From contig NZ_JACGXL010000001.1 in the NCBI RefSeq assembly GCF_014138265.1, positions 372,001 to 436,000 on the forward strand: a stretch of 64,000 bases of DNA, read 5' to 3'. The notes under the pieces are model-generated. The model was not told the DNA's origin. It saw only the letters and a program-made list of their open reading frames with translations, and searched no databases. Positions 25,140-33,152 of this stretch are shown in pieces. Position 1 is the first letter of the stretch. Each line of letters starts with the position of its first letter. The stretch comes from Dokdonella fugitiva (GTDB lineage: Bacteria; Pseudomonadota; Gammaproteobacteria; Xanthomonadales; Rhodanobacteraceae). The position numbers and the translations under genes were made by a program.

Positions 25140-26411
25140 TCAGGCCTCCACGCGCGAAAGACCGGCGAAGTAGCCGACTTCGCGTCGTTTCGGCTTGGCG
25201 AGCACGAGTTGCGCGACACCGATCGCGCGCTCGCGGAAGCCGCCTTCGCAGTAGGCCAGGTAGAATTCCCACATGCGGATGAAGTGCTCGTCGTAGCCGA
25301 GGTCGCGCACCTGCGGCAGGTGCGCAAGAAAGCGCTGTCGCCACGCCAGCAGCGTCGTCGCGTACGATTCGCCGAAGTCTTCCAGGTGCGTCAGCGCGAG
25401 ATCGCAGCTGCGCGCCTTGGCCGCGACGAGTGCGGCGATCGACGGGATGAAGGAACCCGGGAACACGTGACGCTTGATGAAGTCGACCGAGCGCAGCGCC
25501 CGCTGGTAGCGATGGTCCTCGATGGTGATCGCTTGCAGCACGGCGAGTCCGTCCGGCGCGAGCAGATTGCCGAGCGCGCGGAAATAGGTATCGAGCCAGC
25601 GCGCGCCGATCGCCTCGACCATCTCGATCGAGACGAGCCTGTCGTAACGCCCGCGCAGGTCGCGGTAGTCCTCGAACAGTACGTCGACACGATCCCGCAG
25701 CCCGGCACGGGCCACGCGCTCGCGCGTCAGGTCGTATTGCTCGCGCGATATGGTCGTCGTGGTGACGTGGCAGCCGTGGCGTGCGGCGGCGTGCAGCGCG
25801 AAGCCGCCCCAGCCCGCCCCGATCTCGAGCACGCGATCACCGGGGCGCAGGCGCAGCTTGTCGCAGATTCGTTCGAGCTTGCGCGTCGACGCATGCTCGA
25901 GCGGCTCGGAGTCGTCGGCGAACAGGGCCGACGAGTACATGAGATCGTTCGACAGGAACAGGCGGAAGAACGGATTGCCGAGGTCGTAGTGCGCCGCGAT
26001 GTTGCGCCTCGCGCCTCGGCGCGTGTTCCCGCGCATGCGATGCAATGCGCGCATCGCCCATCCGCCGATGCGCGCAGCGCCGCCCTCCATGCGGTCCAGT
26101 AGTTCGCGGTTTCGCAGCAGGAGGCGCACGAGGCCGACCAGGTCGTCGCAGCGCCAATGACCTTGCATGTACGCCTCGCCCGCACCGACGGTACCGTTGG
26201 CGGCGACCATGCGGTAGAACGCGGGATCGTCGACCGCCACGTCGACGCAGGGATGGCTCGGGTCGGCTGTGCCGAGCCGGATCTCACCGCCCGCGTCCCG
26301 CACGACCAGCGCGCCGTCCTGCAAGCCGCCGAGACGCTCGAGCAGGAACCGGCGCAGGCGGCGGTCGAACCAGCCCAGGCGAGCGGGCGCGTCGTCGATC
26401 AAAGCGTTCAT
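25140..26411 (-). CDS. cfa: Cyclopropane-fatty-acyl-phospholipid synthase
   Basis: The 423-residue enzyme has the length of full Cfa proteins: an N-terminal lipid-binding domain (about 1-120, with EAYMQGHWRCDDL) and a SAM-methyltransferase domain (about 150-415) containing NIAAHYDLGNPFFRLFL, VLEIGAGWGGFALHAA, ISREQYD, VSIEMVEAIG and FIKRHVFPGS, all conserved in Cfa. It transfers a methylene or methyl group from SAM to the double bond of phospholipid acyl chains at the inner membrane. The ATG overlaps the DUF1365 stop (ATGA). It is one of two such enzymes in this operon. Confidence 0.93.
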   Translation of the reverse strand: MNALIDDAPARLGWFDRRLRRFLLERLGGLQDGALVVRDAGGEIRLGTADPSHPCVDVAVDDPAFYRMVAANGTVGAGEAYMQGHWRCDDLVGLVRLLLRNRELLDRMEGGAARIGGWAMRALHRMRGNTRRGARRNIAAHYDLGNPFFRLFLSNDLMYSSALFADDSEPLEHASTRKLERICDKLRLRPGDRVLEIGAGWGGFALHAAARHGCHVTTTTISREQYDLTRERVARAGLRDRVDVLFEDYRDLRGRYDRLVSIEMVEAIGARWLDTYFRALGNLLAPDGLAVLQAITIEDHRYQRALRSVDFIKRHVFPGSFIPSIAALVAAKARSCDLALTHLEDFGESYATTLLAWRQRFLAHLPQVRDLGYDEHFIRMWEFYLAYCEGGFRERAIGVAQLVLAKPKRREVGYFAGLSRVEA

Positions 26412-27184
26412 GGGGTTCCCCGGAAATGGCGCGGATGGTCGTAGACGGGATTGCGCTTGAGCCACAGTCGCAGCGCCTGCCAGTGGATCGCCGCCAGCAC
26501 CTGCAGGGTCATGGCCGGATAGCGACCCAACACGTGGGCGAGCGAGCGACCGTCGATCGCTCGTCGCTGCATCACGAGGTCGGCGTCGAACTCGCGGTCA
26601 CCTGCGCGAAGCACGTTCATGCGCACGCGCAAGTCATCGGCGGGCGTCGTGAAAGACCAGCGGTAGCGACGCTCGATCGGCATGAAAGGTGATACATGGA
26701 AGCGCTTGTCGAAATCCCAGTGAAGGGCGCGCCCCCTGCGTTCGGCGGCACCGATGGGCAGGACGTAGGCGTGCCGTTCGCGCCATGGCGTGTTGGTGAT
26801 CTCTGCAAGCACGCACTGCAGCTCGCCGCCGGCATCGTGGCAGTAGTAGAAGCTGACCGGATTGAAGACGTGGCCGAAGTAGCGAAGATGCGTGAGCAGG
26901 CGGATCGGCCCCTCGGGCGGCTCGAAGCCCTGCGACGCAATGCGTCGCCTCACGGCTTCCGCGAGGGATACCTCCACCGGTCCGAGGTAGTCCGCGCGGC
27001 GAAACTCCGCGAGGTTCGGGCCGTGGGCCGACCACAGCCAGCGCTGAGCGAAGATCCGGTCGATTTCCTCGAGGTCGAGGTACAGCTGCGCCATGCGGTA
27101 CCGGAATGCGTGCGGTGCCGGCACGTGCCGCCGGTGCCGCACGACACCCTCGTAGATGCAACTGGCGAGCGGGGCGTCGTTCAC
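26408..27184 (-). CDS. DUF1365 protein
   Basis: A 258-residue protein beginning with a GTG that overlaps the flavoprotein stop by 4 bp. It has the family hallmarks SCIYEGVVRHRR near 8-19, RYFGHVFNPVSFYYCHD near 100-116 and FHVSPFMPIERRYRW near 165-180. DUF1365 genes are almost always between an FAD amine-oxidase-like gene and cfa, as here. The biochemical function is not established; a role in unsaturated or cyclopropane acyl-chain modification is inferred from this strict neighbourhood. Confidence 0.92.
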   Translation of the reverse strand: MNDAPLASCIYEGVVRHRRHVPAPHAFRYRMAQLYLDLEEIDRIFAQRWLWSAHGPNLAEFRRADYLGPVEVSLAEAVRRRIASQGFEPPEGPIRLLTHLRYFGHVFNPVSFYYCHDAGGELQCVLAEITNTPWRERHAYVLPIGAAERRGRALHWDFDKRFHVSPFMPIERRYRWSFTTPADDLRVRMNVLRAGDREFDADLVMQRRAIDGRSLAHVLGRYPAMTLQVLAAIHWQALRLWLKRNPVYDHPRHFRGTP

Positions 27185-28485
27185 GTGGGCGCCCACGCGA
27201 CGTCCCGGTTGCTGGCGTCGACATGCGCCGCGGCGGACGCGGGGCTCCAGTGTACCCCGAGCGCATCCGCGATCTCGACGGCACTGCGCATGCCGTCCTC
27301 GTGGAAGCCCCAGCCCCAGTAGGCACCGGCGAACCAGGTCCGCCGCTGCCCCTGGATTTCGGACTTGCGTCGCTGCGCCGCGACGGCCGCGTGCGTGAAC
27401 ACCGGATGGTGGTAGCGCATGCGACGCAGCACGCGTGCGGGATCGATGTCGGCCGTGCGGTTGAGGCTCACGACGAAGGGCACCGGTGCATCGAGCCCTT
27501 GCAGGAGATTCATGCAGTAGCTGACCGTGCACGAGCCCTCGCCTTCGCGCGGCACATGAGCGTTCCAGGCCGCCCAGGCCTTGCGGTGGCGCGGCAACAG
27601 ACGCGCGTCGGTGTGCAGTACGGCATCATTCGCCTGGTACCCGATCGCGCCCAGGACGTCCTGCTCGCGCTCGCTCGGGTCGCCGAGCAGCCCGATGGCC
27701 TGGTCGCTGTGGCAGGCGAGGACGACCTGGTCGTAGCGTTCGGTCGCGCCGTGCGCCTCCACGTCGACGCCGGCAGCGGTGCGAAGGACGCGATGCACGC
27801 GCGCGCCGATGCGCGCCTCCACGCGCCAACGCGATGCCATCGCGTCGACGTAGCTGCGCGAGCCGCCGCGAACGACGCGCCACTGCGGGCGGCGCGTGAT
27901 CCGCAGCATCGCGTGGTTGGCCATGAATTCCGCCAGGTGCCGTGCGGGGAATTGGAGTGCCTGCGAGGAAGGCGCGGACCAGAGCGCCGAGGTCATCGGT
28001 ACGAGGTGATCGTCGCGGAATGCGTCACCGAAACGATGCCGCAGCAGGAATTCCCCGAGCGTGGGGCCGTCCCCGGATTCGACGAGCAGCGAGGGCGCCA
28101 GGCGATAGAAGCGCGCGAGGTCGCGCAGCATGCCCAGGAACCTCGGCGACGCGAGGTTCCTGCGTTGGCAGAACAGGGTGTCGAGCGTCGCCGCGCTGTA
28201 TTCGAGGCCGGTGCGCTCGTTGCGCACCGAGAAGCTCATCGTCGTCGGCTGCGTGGCCACGCGGAGTTCGTCGAGCAGTCGCGTCAGCAACGGGTAGTTG
28301 GCGTGGTTGTGCACGATGAAGCCGCTGTCGATGCGATAGTCGCGACCTTCCCAATGGATGTCGTGCGTGTGCGTGTGCCCGCCCAGGCGCGTGTCCGCTT
28401 CGTACAGCACGACGTCGTTCTCGCGCGAGAGCAGCCAGGCCGAGGCGAGGCCCGAGATGCCGGAACCGACGACGGCGATGCGCAC
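27181..28485 (-). CDS. FAD-dependent amine-oxidase-like flavoprotein
   Basis: The GTG at 28485 follows AAAGGCGAGG and gives 434 residues opening with the dinucleotide-binding VRIAVVGSGISGLASAWLL and the acidic LYEAD that binds the ribose. The GGHTHTHDIHWEGRDYRIDSGFIVHN segment and the C-terminal WFAGAYWGWGFHEDGMRSA motif mark the group found with DUF1365 and cfa. It probably desaturates or oxidises an acyl substrate with FAD. The gene follows the desaturase without a gap. Relatives are called NAD/FAD-binding protein or protoporphyrinogen-oxidase-like; neither name should be taken literally. Confidence 0.92.
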   Translation of the reverse strand: MRIAVVGSGISGLASAWLLSRENDVVLYEADTRLGGHTHTHDIHWEGRDYRIDSGFIVHNHANYPLLTRLLDELRVATQPTTMSFSVRNERTGLEYSAATLDTLFCQRRNLASPRFLGMLRDLARFYRLAPSLLVESGDGPTLGEFLLRHRFGDAFRDDHLVPMTSALWSAPSSQALQFPARHLAEFMANHAMLRITRRPQWRVVRGGSRSYVDAMASRWRVEARIGARVHRVLRTAAGVDVEAHGATERYDQVVLACHSDQAIGLLGDPSEREQDVLGAIGYQANDAVLHTDARLLPRHRKAWAAWNAHVPREGEGSCTVSYCMNLLQGLDAPVPFVVSLNRTADIDPARVLRRMRYHHPVFTHAAVAAQRRKSEIQGQRRTWFAGAYWGWGFHEDGMRSAVEIADALGVHWSPASAAAHVDASNRDVAWAPT

Positions 28486-28486
28486 G

Positions 28487-29440
28487 TCAGGGCCTCGCCT
28501 TTGCAAGCACCCATCCGGGCACGGGTTTCAGACGGCGAACGAGACCCAGCGCCGCGAGCAGCCGCAGTCCGTACCAGGTCACGTCGACTTCCCACCAGCG
28601 GAAGCCCTGGCGTGCCGAGCCCGGGAAGAAGTGATGGTTGTTGTGCCAGCCTTCGCCGAACGTGAGCAGCGCGAGCCAGCCGTTGTTGCGGCTGTCGTCG
28701 CGCGTGGCATAGCGCCGCGTACCGAACCGGTGCGCGAGCGAGTTGATCGTCACGGTCGCGTGGAACAGCGCGGTGGTCGAGACGAAGAAGCCCCAGACGA
28801 GCATCTGTGCCCCCGTCGTGCCGAGCGCCGGGGCGAACGCGTCCAGGAGTACGCCGGCCAGGTAGAGCAGGAGCGCGAGCACGACAGGAGCGGCGACGTC
28901 GTAACGGTCGAGCCAGCGCAGTTCCGGGTAGCAGGCGAAGTCGTTCACGCGCTGCCAGTCCGTGCGGAAGGCGGACGGGGTGAGGAACCAGCCCATGTGG
29001 CTCCACAGGAAACCGCGCAAACCGGGAGAGTGGGGGTCGAGGGCAGTGTCCGCGTGTCGATGATGGTTCCGATGGTGAGCGGCCCACCACAGCGGCCCCC
29101 GTTGCGCGGCCGTGGCACCGATCAGTGCGAACACGAACTGCACCATGCGCGACGCTTCGAACGTCCGATGCGAAAAGTAGCGGTGGTAGAAGGCCGTGAT
29201 CGCGAACATGCGCGCCACGTACAGCCCGACGGCGGTCCAGACGGCGACGGCGGAGACGCCGACGAAGAAGACGCACGCGCATGCGAGGTGCATCGCCACG
29301 AACGGCGCGACGCGCAGCCAATCGATGCGCTGTGCCGCGTCACCGACTGGCTCGTGGCGAGCACTTGCATCGAACCAGGCGCGCAACGACCGCAAGCGGG
29401 CAGCAGCGGCGCTCCACCGACTTGCGTGCCCTGCCGTCAT
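28487..29440 (-). CDS. Acyl-lipid/acyl-CoA desaturase (delta-9 type)
   Basis: A membrane di-iron desaturase of 317 residues with the three histidine boxes HRYFSH (86-91), HHRNHH (122-127) and HNNHH near 260, and four hydrophobic segments. It would introduce a double bond into a membrane or CoA-bound acyl chain using O2. The start at 29440 is preferred over the ATG at 29467 because GGAAGAGGAG lies just upstream and because the predicted ECF transcription start (about 29464) leaves no leader for the longer form. A desaturase inside the ChrR block could supply substrate to the Cfa enzymes. Confidence 0.9.
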   Translation of the reverse strand: MTAGHASRWSAAAARLRSLRAWFDASARHEPVGDAAQRIDWLRVAPFVAMHLACACVFFVGVSAVAVWTAVGLYVARMFAITAFYHRYFSHRTFEASRMVQFVFALIGATAAQRGPLWWAAHHRNHHRHADTALDPHSPGLRGFLWSHMGWFLTPSAFRTDWQRVNDFACYPELRWLDRYDVAAPVVLALLLYLAGVLLDAFAPALGTTGAQMLVWGFFVSTTALFHATVTINSLAHRFGTRRYATRDDSRNNGWLALLTFGEGWHNNHHFFPGSARQGFRWWEVDVTWYGLRLLAALGLVRRLKPVPGWVLAKARP

Positions 29441-29471
29441 CGTCGGCTCCTCTTCCCGTTTCGACATAGGT

Positions 29472-29499
29472 CATACGGGCGAGGACGCGCGGCGGATGC
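29472..29499 (-). promoter_or_regulatory. ECF-type promoter before the desaturase gene
   Basis: Minus-strand GCATCC (29494-29499) and CGTATG (29472-29477) with a 16-bp spacer, the same element as before phrB and before the 30,387 gene. The predicted start is about 24 nt before the chosen ATG and leaves room for its Shine-Dalgarno sequence. Confidence 0.65.
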
Positions 29500-29550
29500 A
29501 GCGCCGAGCCGGGATGATTTCCGGACATGCCGGCGGCACGCCCGGGTCGA

Positions 29551-30387
29551 TCACGGCGCGCAGCGCCCAACCAGTTCCGTGCGCGCCGCGGCGACCCACG
29601 CGGTGTCGTCCGCTTCGGCGACGCGTTGGTCCCGCGGGAAGCGGATGACGACCTCCCGGTTGCGTCCATGATCGTCGCGGATCGTGCCGATGCCGCGGAA
29701 TTCACGCAGGCGGCGGTCTTCGTCGTACACGAGCCACATCGTCGGCAAGGCGAAGGCATACCAGGCATCGAGCCGCACCTTCATGCGGCGTAGACGTGCC
29801 GCGCGATCGGCTGCGGTGGTGCCGTCCTCGATGCGCACGTCCACCGTGGCGAATCGGCTCGGCAGCAGCAGGTGCGCGTTCAGCGGGACGCCGGCCCAGA
29901 GCGAATCCCCGTGCGAGCGGATGAAGGCATCGAAACCGGCATCGATGACCACATCCAGTCCCGGGTGGAGCAGCTGCGTCCTCAGCGGCGTGCCGCTGCG
30001 CTCCTGCCAGTAGACTTCGCGCCCACGCGGAGTGGGGCGCACGCCTTCGCGATGTCCGTCGCGACCATCGGTGAATTCGAAGTCGGGTCGACTGGCGCCA
30101 TCGACTTCGCGCAGGGTCTTGCGCGCGAATGCGCGACCGTCCGGGCAGCGATAGAGGACGAGCCGCGCCGGTACGCCGTCGTCACGATGGAGCCAATGCG
30201 TCTCGCGATACAGCAGGTTCGTGCCGTCGGCGCCATAGGCGTAACCTTCGTAGCGCAGGACGTCGCCGTTCGACCGTTCGGCCGGACGAACCTCGAAAGA
30301 CGCAACGATGAGCACCGCGAGGGCAACGCAAACGCTCGCGCGGCGCGTCGATGGCGCGATTCCCGAGTGGCCGGCAGGTGACGTCAT
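29551..30387 (-). CDS. Exported protein of the ChrR block, unrecognised
   Basis: The 278-residue protein has a probable signal peptide (basic residues then VCVALAVLIVASFEV at about 19-33). The mature part is beta-rich with RYEGYAYGADGTNLLYRETHW near 45-65 and no cysteine pairs or metal motif. It looks like the DUF6134 or periplasmic beta-barrel type seen beside lipid genes, but I cannot name the family. It lies between photolyase and desaturase, has its own copy of the ECF promoter element, and the predicted transcript begins almost at the ATG, so the message may be leaderless. A role in periplasmic lipid handling is inferred from neighbours. Confidence 0.75.
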   Translation of the reverse strand: MTSPAGHSGIAPSTRRASVCVALAVLIVASFEVRPAERSNGDVLRYEGYAYGADGTNLLYRETHWLHRDDGVPARLVLYRCPDGRAFARKTLREVDGASRPDFEFTDGRDGHREGVRPTPRGREVYWQERSGTPLRTQLLHPGLDVVIDAGFDAFIRSHGDSLWAGVPLNAHLLLPSRFATVDVRIEDGTTAADRAARLRRMKVRLDAWYAFALPTMWLVYDEDRRLREFRGIGTIRDDHGRNREVVIRFPRDQRVAEADDTAWVAAARTELVGRCAP

Positions 30388-30395
30388 GGCCCTTC

Positions 30396-30423
30396 GATAC
30401 GCAACGCAGAGCAATGCGGATGC
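30396..30423 (-). promoter_or_regulatory. ECF-type promoter before the exported-protein gene
   Basis: Minus-strand GCATCC (30418-30423) and CGTATC (30396-30401), 16-bp spacer. It overlaps the end of phrB (stop at 30435 is 12 bp upstream). The -10 ends only 8 bp before the ATG at 30387. Confidence 0.65.
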
Positions 30424-30434
30424 GTCGGCGACGT

Positions 30435-31841
30435 TCAGTCGTCGCCATTCTTGTGCCGCACGGCATCGTAACCCGCGAGCGCAGCGCCGCGACTGGCGGC
30501 GAGGTCGATCATCGGCATCGGATAGCCGCAGCGTCGCAGCGTCGCAGGGTCGGTCCAGGGCCGGTGGATCGAGCGAGCGTCGATCGCCGAAAGTTCCGGC
30601 ACCCAGCGGCGCACGTAGGCGCCGTCGGGATCGAAGCGCTCGCTTTGCGTGACCGGGTTGAAGATGCGGAAGTACGGCGCGGCGTCGGCGCCGGTGCCTG
30701 CCGTCCACTGCCAGCCCTGCGTGTTGTTGGCGAGGTCGGCGTCGACGAGCGTGTCCCAGAACCAGCGCGCACCCACGAGCCAGTGCTGGCGCAGGTTCTT
30801 GGTCAGGAACGAAGCGACGAGCATGCGCACGCGATTGTGCATCCAGCCCGTCGCCCAGAGTTCGCGCATGCCGGCGTCGACGATAGGGATGCCGGTGCGT
30901 CCCCGTTGCCAGCGCCGGACCTGCCGTGGTGCCGCGGGTGCCCACGGATAGGCGTCGAACGCGGGGTTGAGATTCCGTTCGGCGCTGTGCGGGAAATGGA
31001 ACAGCAGGTGGTGCGAGAACTCACGCCAGCCGAGCTCGCGCAGGAAACTTTCCTTGCCGCCGCAGCGCGCCTGCTCCAGCTCCCACGCGATGCGCATCGG
31101 CGCGATCTCGCCGAAATGCAGATGTGGCGAGAGACGCGACGTGCCAGCCAGCGACGGCACGTCGCGCGCGGACGCGTAGTCGCCGATCGCTTCGTCGAGA
31201 AAGCGCTGCAACGCCGCTTCTGCGCCCGCTTCGCCGGGTTGCCAGGCGGCGTCAAATCCTGCGTCCCAACGGATGCGCGGCAGCAAGCCGAGCGCATCGA
31301 TCGTCGACGTCGCCGCGCTCGCGGTCGGGATGCGCTTCGGTGCGGGCAGCGGCGGGTGCGGCTGCAGGCGCGCGCGCAGGTTGCGCCAGTACGGCGTGAA
31401 GACGCGATACGGGCCGTTCGATGCGGTCGCGATTTCCCAGGGTTCGCACAGCAGCGCGGCGTTGAAGCTCTTCGCGTCGATGCCAACGTCGCGCAATGCC
31501 TGCTTGATGTCGACGTCGCGGGCGATCGCCGCAGGCTCGTACACGCGGTTCCAGTAGACCGCGCGCGCGCCGGTCGCGACGACGAGGTCGCGCAGTTTCG
31601 CGAGGCTGTCGCCGTCCTGCACGTGCAGCGCCGAGCCGCGTGCACGCAGGTCGCGGTCGAGTGAGTTGAGCGAGTGATGCAGCCACCAGCGGCTTGCCCC
31701 GCCCGGCGACCAGGGGGCTTCCTCGTGCGGCGCATGCACGTAGACCGGCACGATGCACTCGTGCGCGGCGAGCGCCGCCGACAGCGCGGGGTTGTCGGCG
31801 AGGCGCAGGTCGCGGCGGAACCAGACCAGCGCGGTATTCAT
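30435..31841 (-). CDS. phrB: Deoxyribodipyrimidine photolyase
   Basis: A class I CPD photolyase of 468 residues, using FADH- and an antenna chromophore to split pyrimidine dimers with blue light. The N-terminal Rossmann domain (about 1-130) opens with TALVWFRRDLRLADNPAL; the C-terminal FAD domain has SRLSPHLHFGEI near 235, GWREFSHHLLFHFP near 265 and the strongly conserved WFWDTLVDADLANNTQGWQWTAG near 360-385. Photolyase is a standard member of ChrR/ECF regulons that respond to light-generated singlet oxygen. It is the first gene of the block and has the best copy of the shared promoter element. Confidence 0.95.
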   Translation of the reverse strand: MNTALVWFRRDLRLADNPALSAALAAHECIVPVYVHAPHEEAPWSPGGASRWWLHHSLNSLDRDLRARGSALHVQDGDSLAKLRDLVVATGARAVYWNRVYEPAAIARDVDIKQALRDVGIDAKSFNAALLCEPWEIATASNGPYRVFTPYWRNLRARLQPHPPLPAPKRIPTASAATSTIDALGLLPRIRWDAGFDAAWQPGEAGAEAALQRFLDEAIGDYASARDVPSLAGTSRLSPHLHFGEIAPMRIAWELEQARCGGKESFLRELGWREFSHHLLFHFPHSAERNLNPAFDAYPWAPAAPRQVRRWQRGRTGIPIVDAGMRELWATGWMHNRVRMLVASFLTKNLRQHWLVGARWFWDTLVDADLANNTQGWQWTAGTGADAAPYFRIFNPVTQSERFDPDGAYVRRWVPELSAIDARSIHRPWTDPATLRRCGYPMPMIDLAASRGAALAGYDAVRHKNGDD

Positions 31842-31909
31842 CCGGCAGACGGTCGGTTCGTGCAGACAGGTTCGGCGCGCATCGGCAGGAATCGCAGGAG
31901 ATGTACGAA

Positions 31910-31937
31910 CCTACGCAGCGGCGTGCGTTCCGGATGC
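31910..31937 (-). promoter_or_regulatory. ECF-type promoter before phrB
   Basis: Minus-strand GCATCC (31932-31937) and CGTAGG (31910-31915), 16-bp spacer, beginning 4 bp after the phhB stop. Predicted leader is about 60 nt. Confidence 0.65.
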
Positions 31938-31940
31938 AGG

Positions 31941-32288
31941 TCAGGACGCCTGCAGATCCTCCACGCGCGCGGCGCAGATGAGGTCGTTGAGCGAGAGTCC
32001 GCCGACGTCGTGCGTCGAGTAGTGCACGGCGCAACGGTTGTAGTGCACTTCGAGGTCGGGATGATGGTCTTCGCGATGCGCGATCGAGGCGACCGCGTTG
32101 ACGAACGCCATCGTCCGGAAGTAGTCGGGGAAGCGGAACTCCTTGCGGATGCCGCTGCCGTCCGGCGTACGTTGCCAGCCGGGCAGGGCGGCGAGACCGG
32201 CAGCGACGTCGGTGGCGGCGAGGGCGGCATCCTTGCCCTTGCGCGGCACGCAGTGCTGCGCGCGCAGTGATTCGATCGAATACGGCAT
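31941..32288 (-). CDS. phhB: 4a-hydroxytetrahydrobiopterin dehydratase
   Basis: This small enzyme dehydrates 4a-hydroxytetrahydrobiopterin, regenerating the pterin cofactor of phenylalanine hydroxylase. The 115-residue protein has the family core FVNAVASIAHREDHHPDLEVHYNRCAVHYSTHDVGGLSLNDL (about 62-104), including the catalytic His pair in EDHHPD. Length and motif are complete. It lies between the phrB promoter and nfuA (divergent), with no phenylalanine hydroxylase gene nearby, so it may also act in molybdopterin or general pterin recycling. Confidence 0.94.
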   Translation of the reverse strand: MPYSIESLRAQHCVPRKGKDAALAATDVAAGLAALPGWQRTPDGSGIRKEFRFPDYFRTMAFVNAVASIAHREDHHPDLEVHYNRCAVHYSTHDVGGLSLNDLICAARVEDLQAS

Positions 32289-32329
32289 GTCGGAATCCCG
32301 TTGCGGAGGCGATGCGCGAGTATAGGCGG

Positions 32330-32416
32330 ATGACGCGCGCCCAATTCAGGACTAAACTGGTGCTGTTTCTTTGCGGACGTCGTGTCCGCGAAGGAAAAGC
32401 GGCCATCCTTGGCCGC
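32330..32416 (+). promoter_or_regulatory. nfuA promoter with IscR-like site and leader hairpins
   Basis: ATGACG (32330-32335) and TAAACT (32353-32358) with 17 bp between form a moderate sigma-70 promoter. Over the -10, 32343-32365 resembles an IscR type 1 site (GACT-AAAC-TGGTG core), though the right half is imperfect. Two hairpins follow in the leader: GCGGAC/GTCCGC (32373-32389) and GCGGCCA/TGGCCGC (32399-32416). Confidence 0.4.
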
Positions 32417-32455
32417 ACTCTTCATCAAAAGCACAAGATCAAGGGCGTGGGCATC

Positions 32456-33052
32456 ATGATTTCGTTGTCGGCTTCCGCGCAGGAGCACTTCCGCAGACTC
32501 GTCGAGCAGCAGGCGTCACCCGGGCTCGGCATCCGTGTCGTCGCGGTCGACGCCGGTACGCCGAAGGGTGACTGCCAGCTCGAATTCAGCGAGCCGTCCG
32601 ATCGCGACGGCAGCGAGTGGGAAGTCGAGTGCGACGGCTTTTCGCTGTTCGTCGACGCGCACAGCGTGCCGTTCCTCGACGGTGCGACGATCGACTTCGC
32701 GCGCACCGCGACCGGCGGCGAACTCACGATCCGCGCGCCCGCCCTGCGCGGCAGCGTGCCGGGCGAGGACGCGAGCGTGGTCGAGCGCGTGCGCTACGTG
32801 ATCGAGAGCGAGATCAATCCGCAGCTGGCCTCGCACGGCGGCCGCGTGAGCCTGCGCGAAGTGACCGCCGACGGCGTCGTCGTGCTGCAGTTCGGCGGTG
32901 GTTGCCACGGTTGCGGCATGGTCGACAAGACCTTGCGCGGCGGCGTCGAGCAGACGCTCAAGACGCGCGTGCCCGAAGTGACGGGCGTCGCCGATGCGAC
33001 CGATCATGCGAGTGGAAGCACGCCTTACTACAAGCGCCAAGCCAACGCCTGA
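32456..33052 (+). CDS. nfuA: Fe-S biogenesis protein NfuA
   Basis: NfuA carries and delivers [4Fe-4S] clusters to target enzymes. The 198-residue protein has an N-terminal degenerate A-type (IscA-like) domain (about 1-95, lacking the A-type cysteines) and a C-terminal Nfu domain with the cluster-binding CHGC near 149-152 in GGGCHGCGMVDKTL. The two-domain order and length match gammaproteobacterial NfuA. The start ATG at 32456 has AAGGG upstream; a GTG 9 bp earlier is also possible. Preceded by a structured leader and a candidate IscR site. Confidence 0.94.
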   Translation: MISLSASAQEHFRRLVEQQASPGLGIRVVAVDAGTPKGDCQLEFSEPSDRDGSEWEVECDGFSLFVDAHSVPFLDGATIDFARTATGGELTIRAPALRGSVPGEDASVVERVRYVIESEINPQLASHGGRVSLREVTADGVVVLQFGGGCHGCGMVDKTLRGGVEQTLKTRVPEVTGVADATDHASGSTPYYKRQANA

Positions 33053-33121
33053 GCGGATCGAAGCGAGGGATCGGCGGGGTAGAGATCATCACGCCGCGCG
33101 GGGTTACCCGCGACGGCGCGA

Positions 33122-33146
33122 GGGGCGCGGCGTCGCGCCGCGCCTC
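33122..33146. terminator. Hairpin between convergent nfuA and cytochrome c
   Basis: A perfect 9-bp stem (GGCGCGGCG / CGCCGCGCC) with a TCG loop lies between the two stop codons, 6 bp from the cytochrome stop. There is no T-tract; it is probably a stabilising or Rho-assisted end for one or both messages. Confidence 0.5.
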
Positions 33147-33152
33147 GACGAA

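Noticed and set aside
29441-29467. Longer start of the desaturase
   Set aside because: The downstream ATG has the strong Shine-Dalgarno sequence and the ECF promoter would leave no leader for the longer form.
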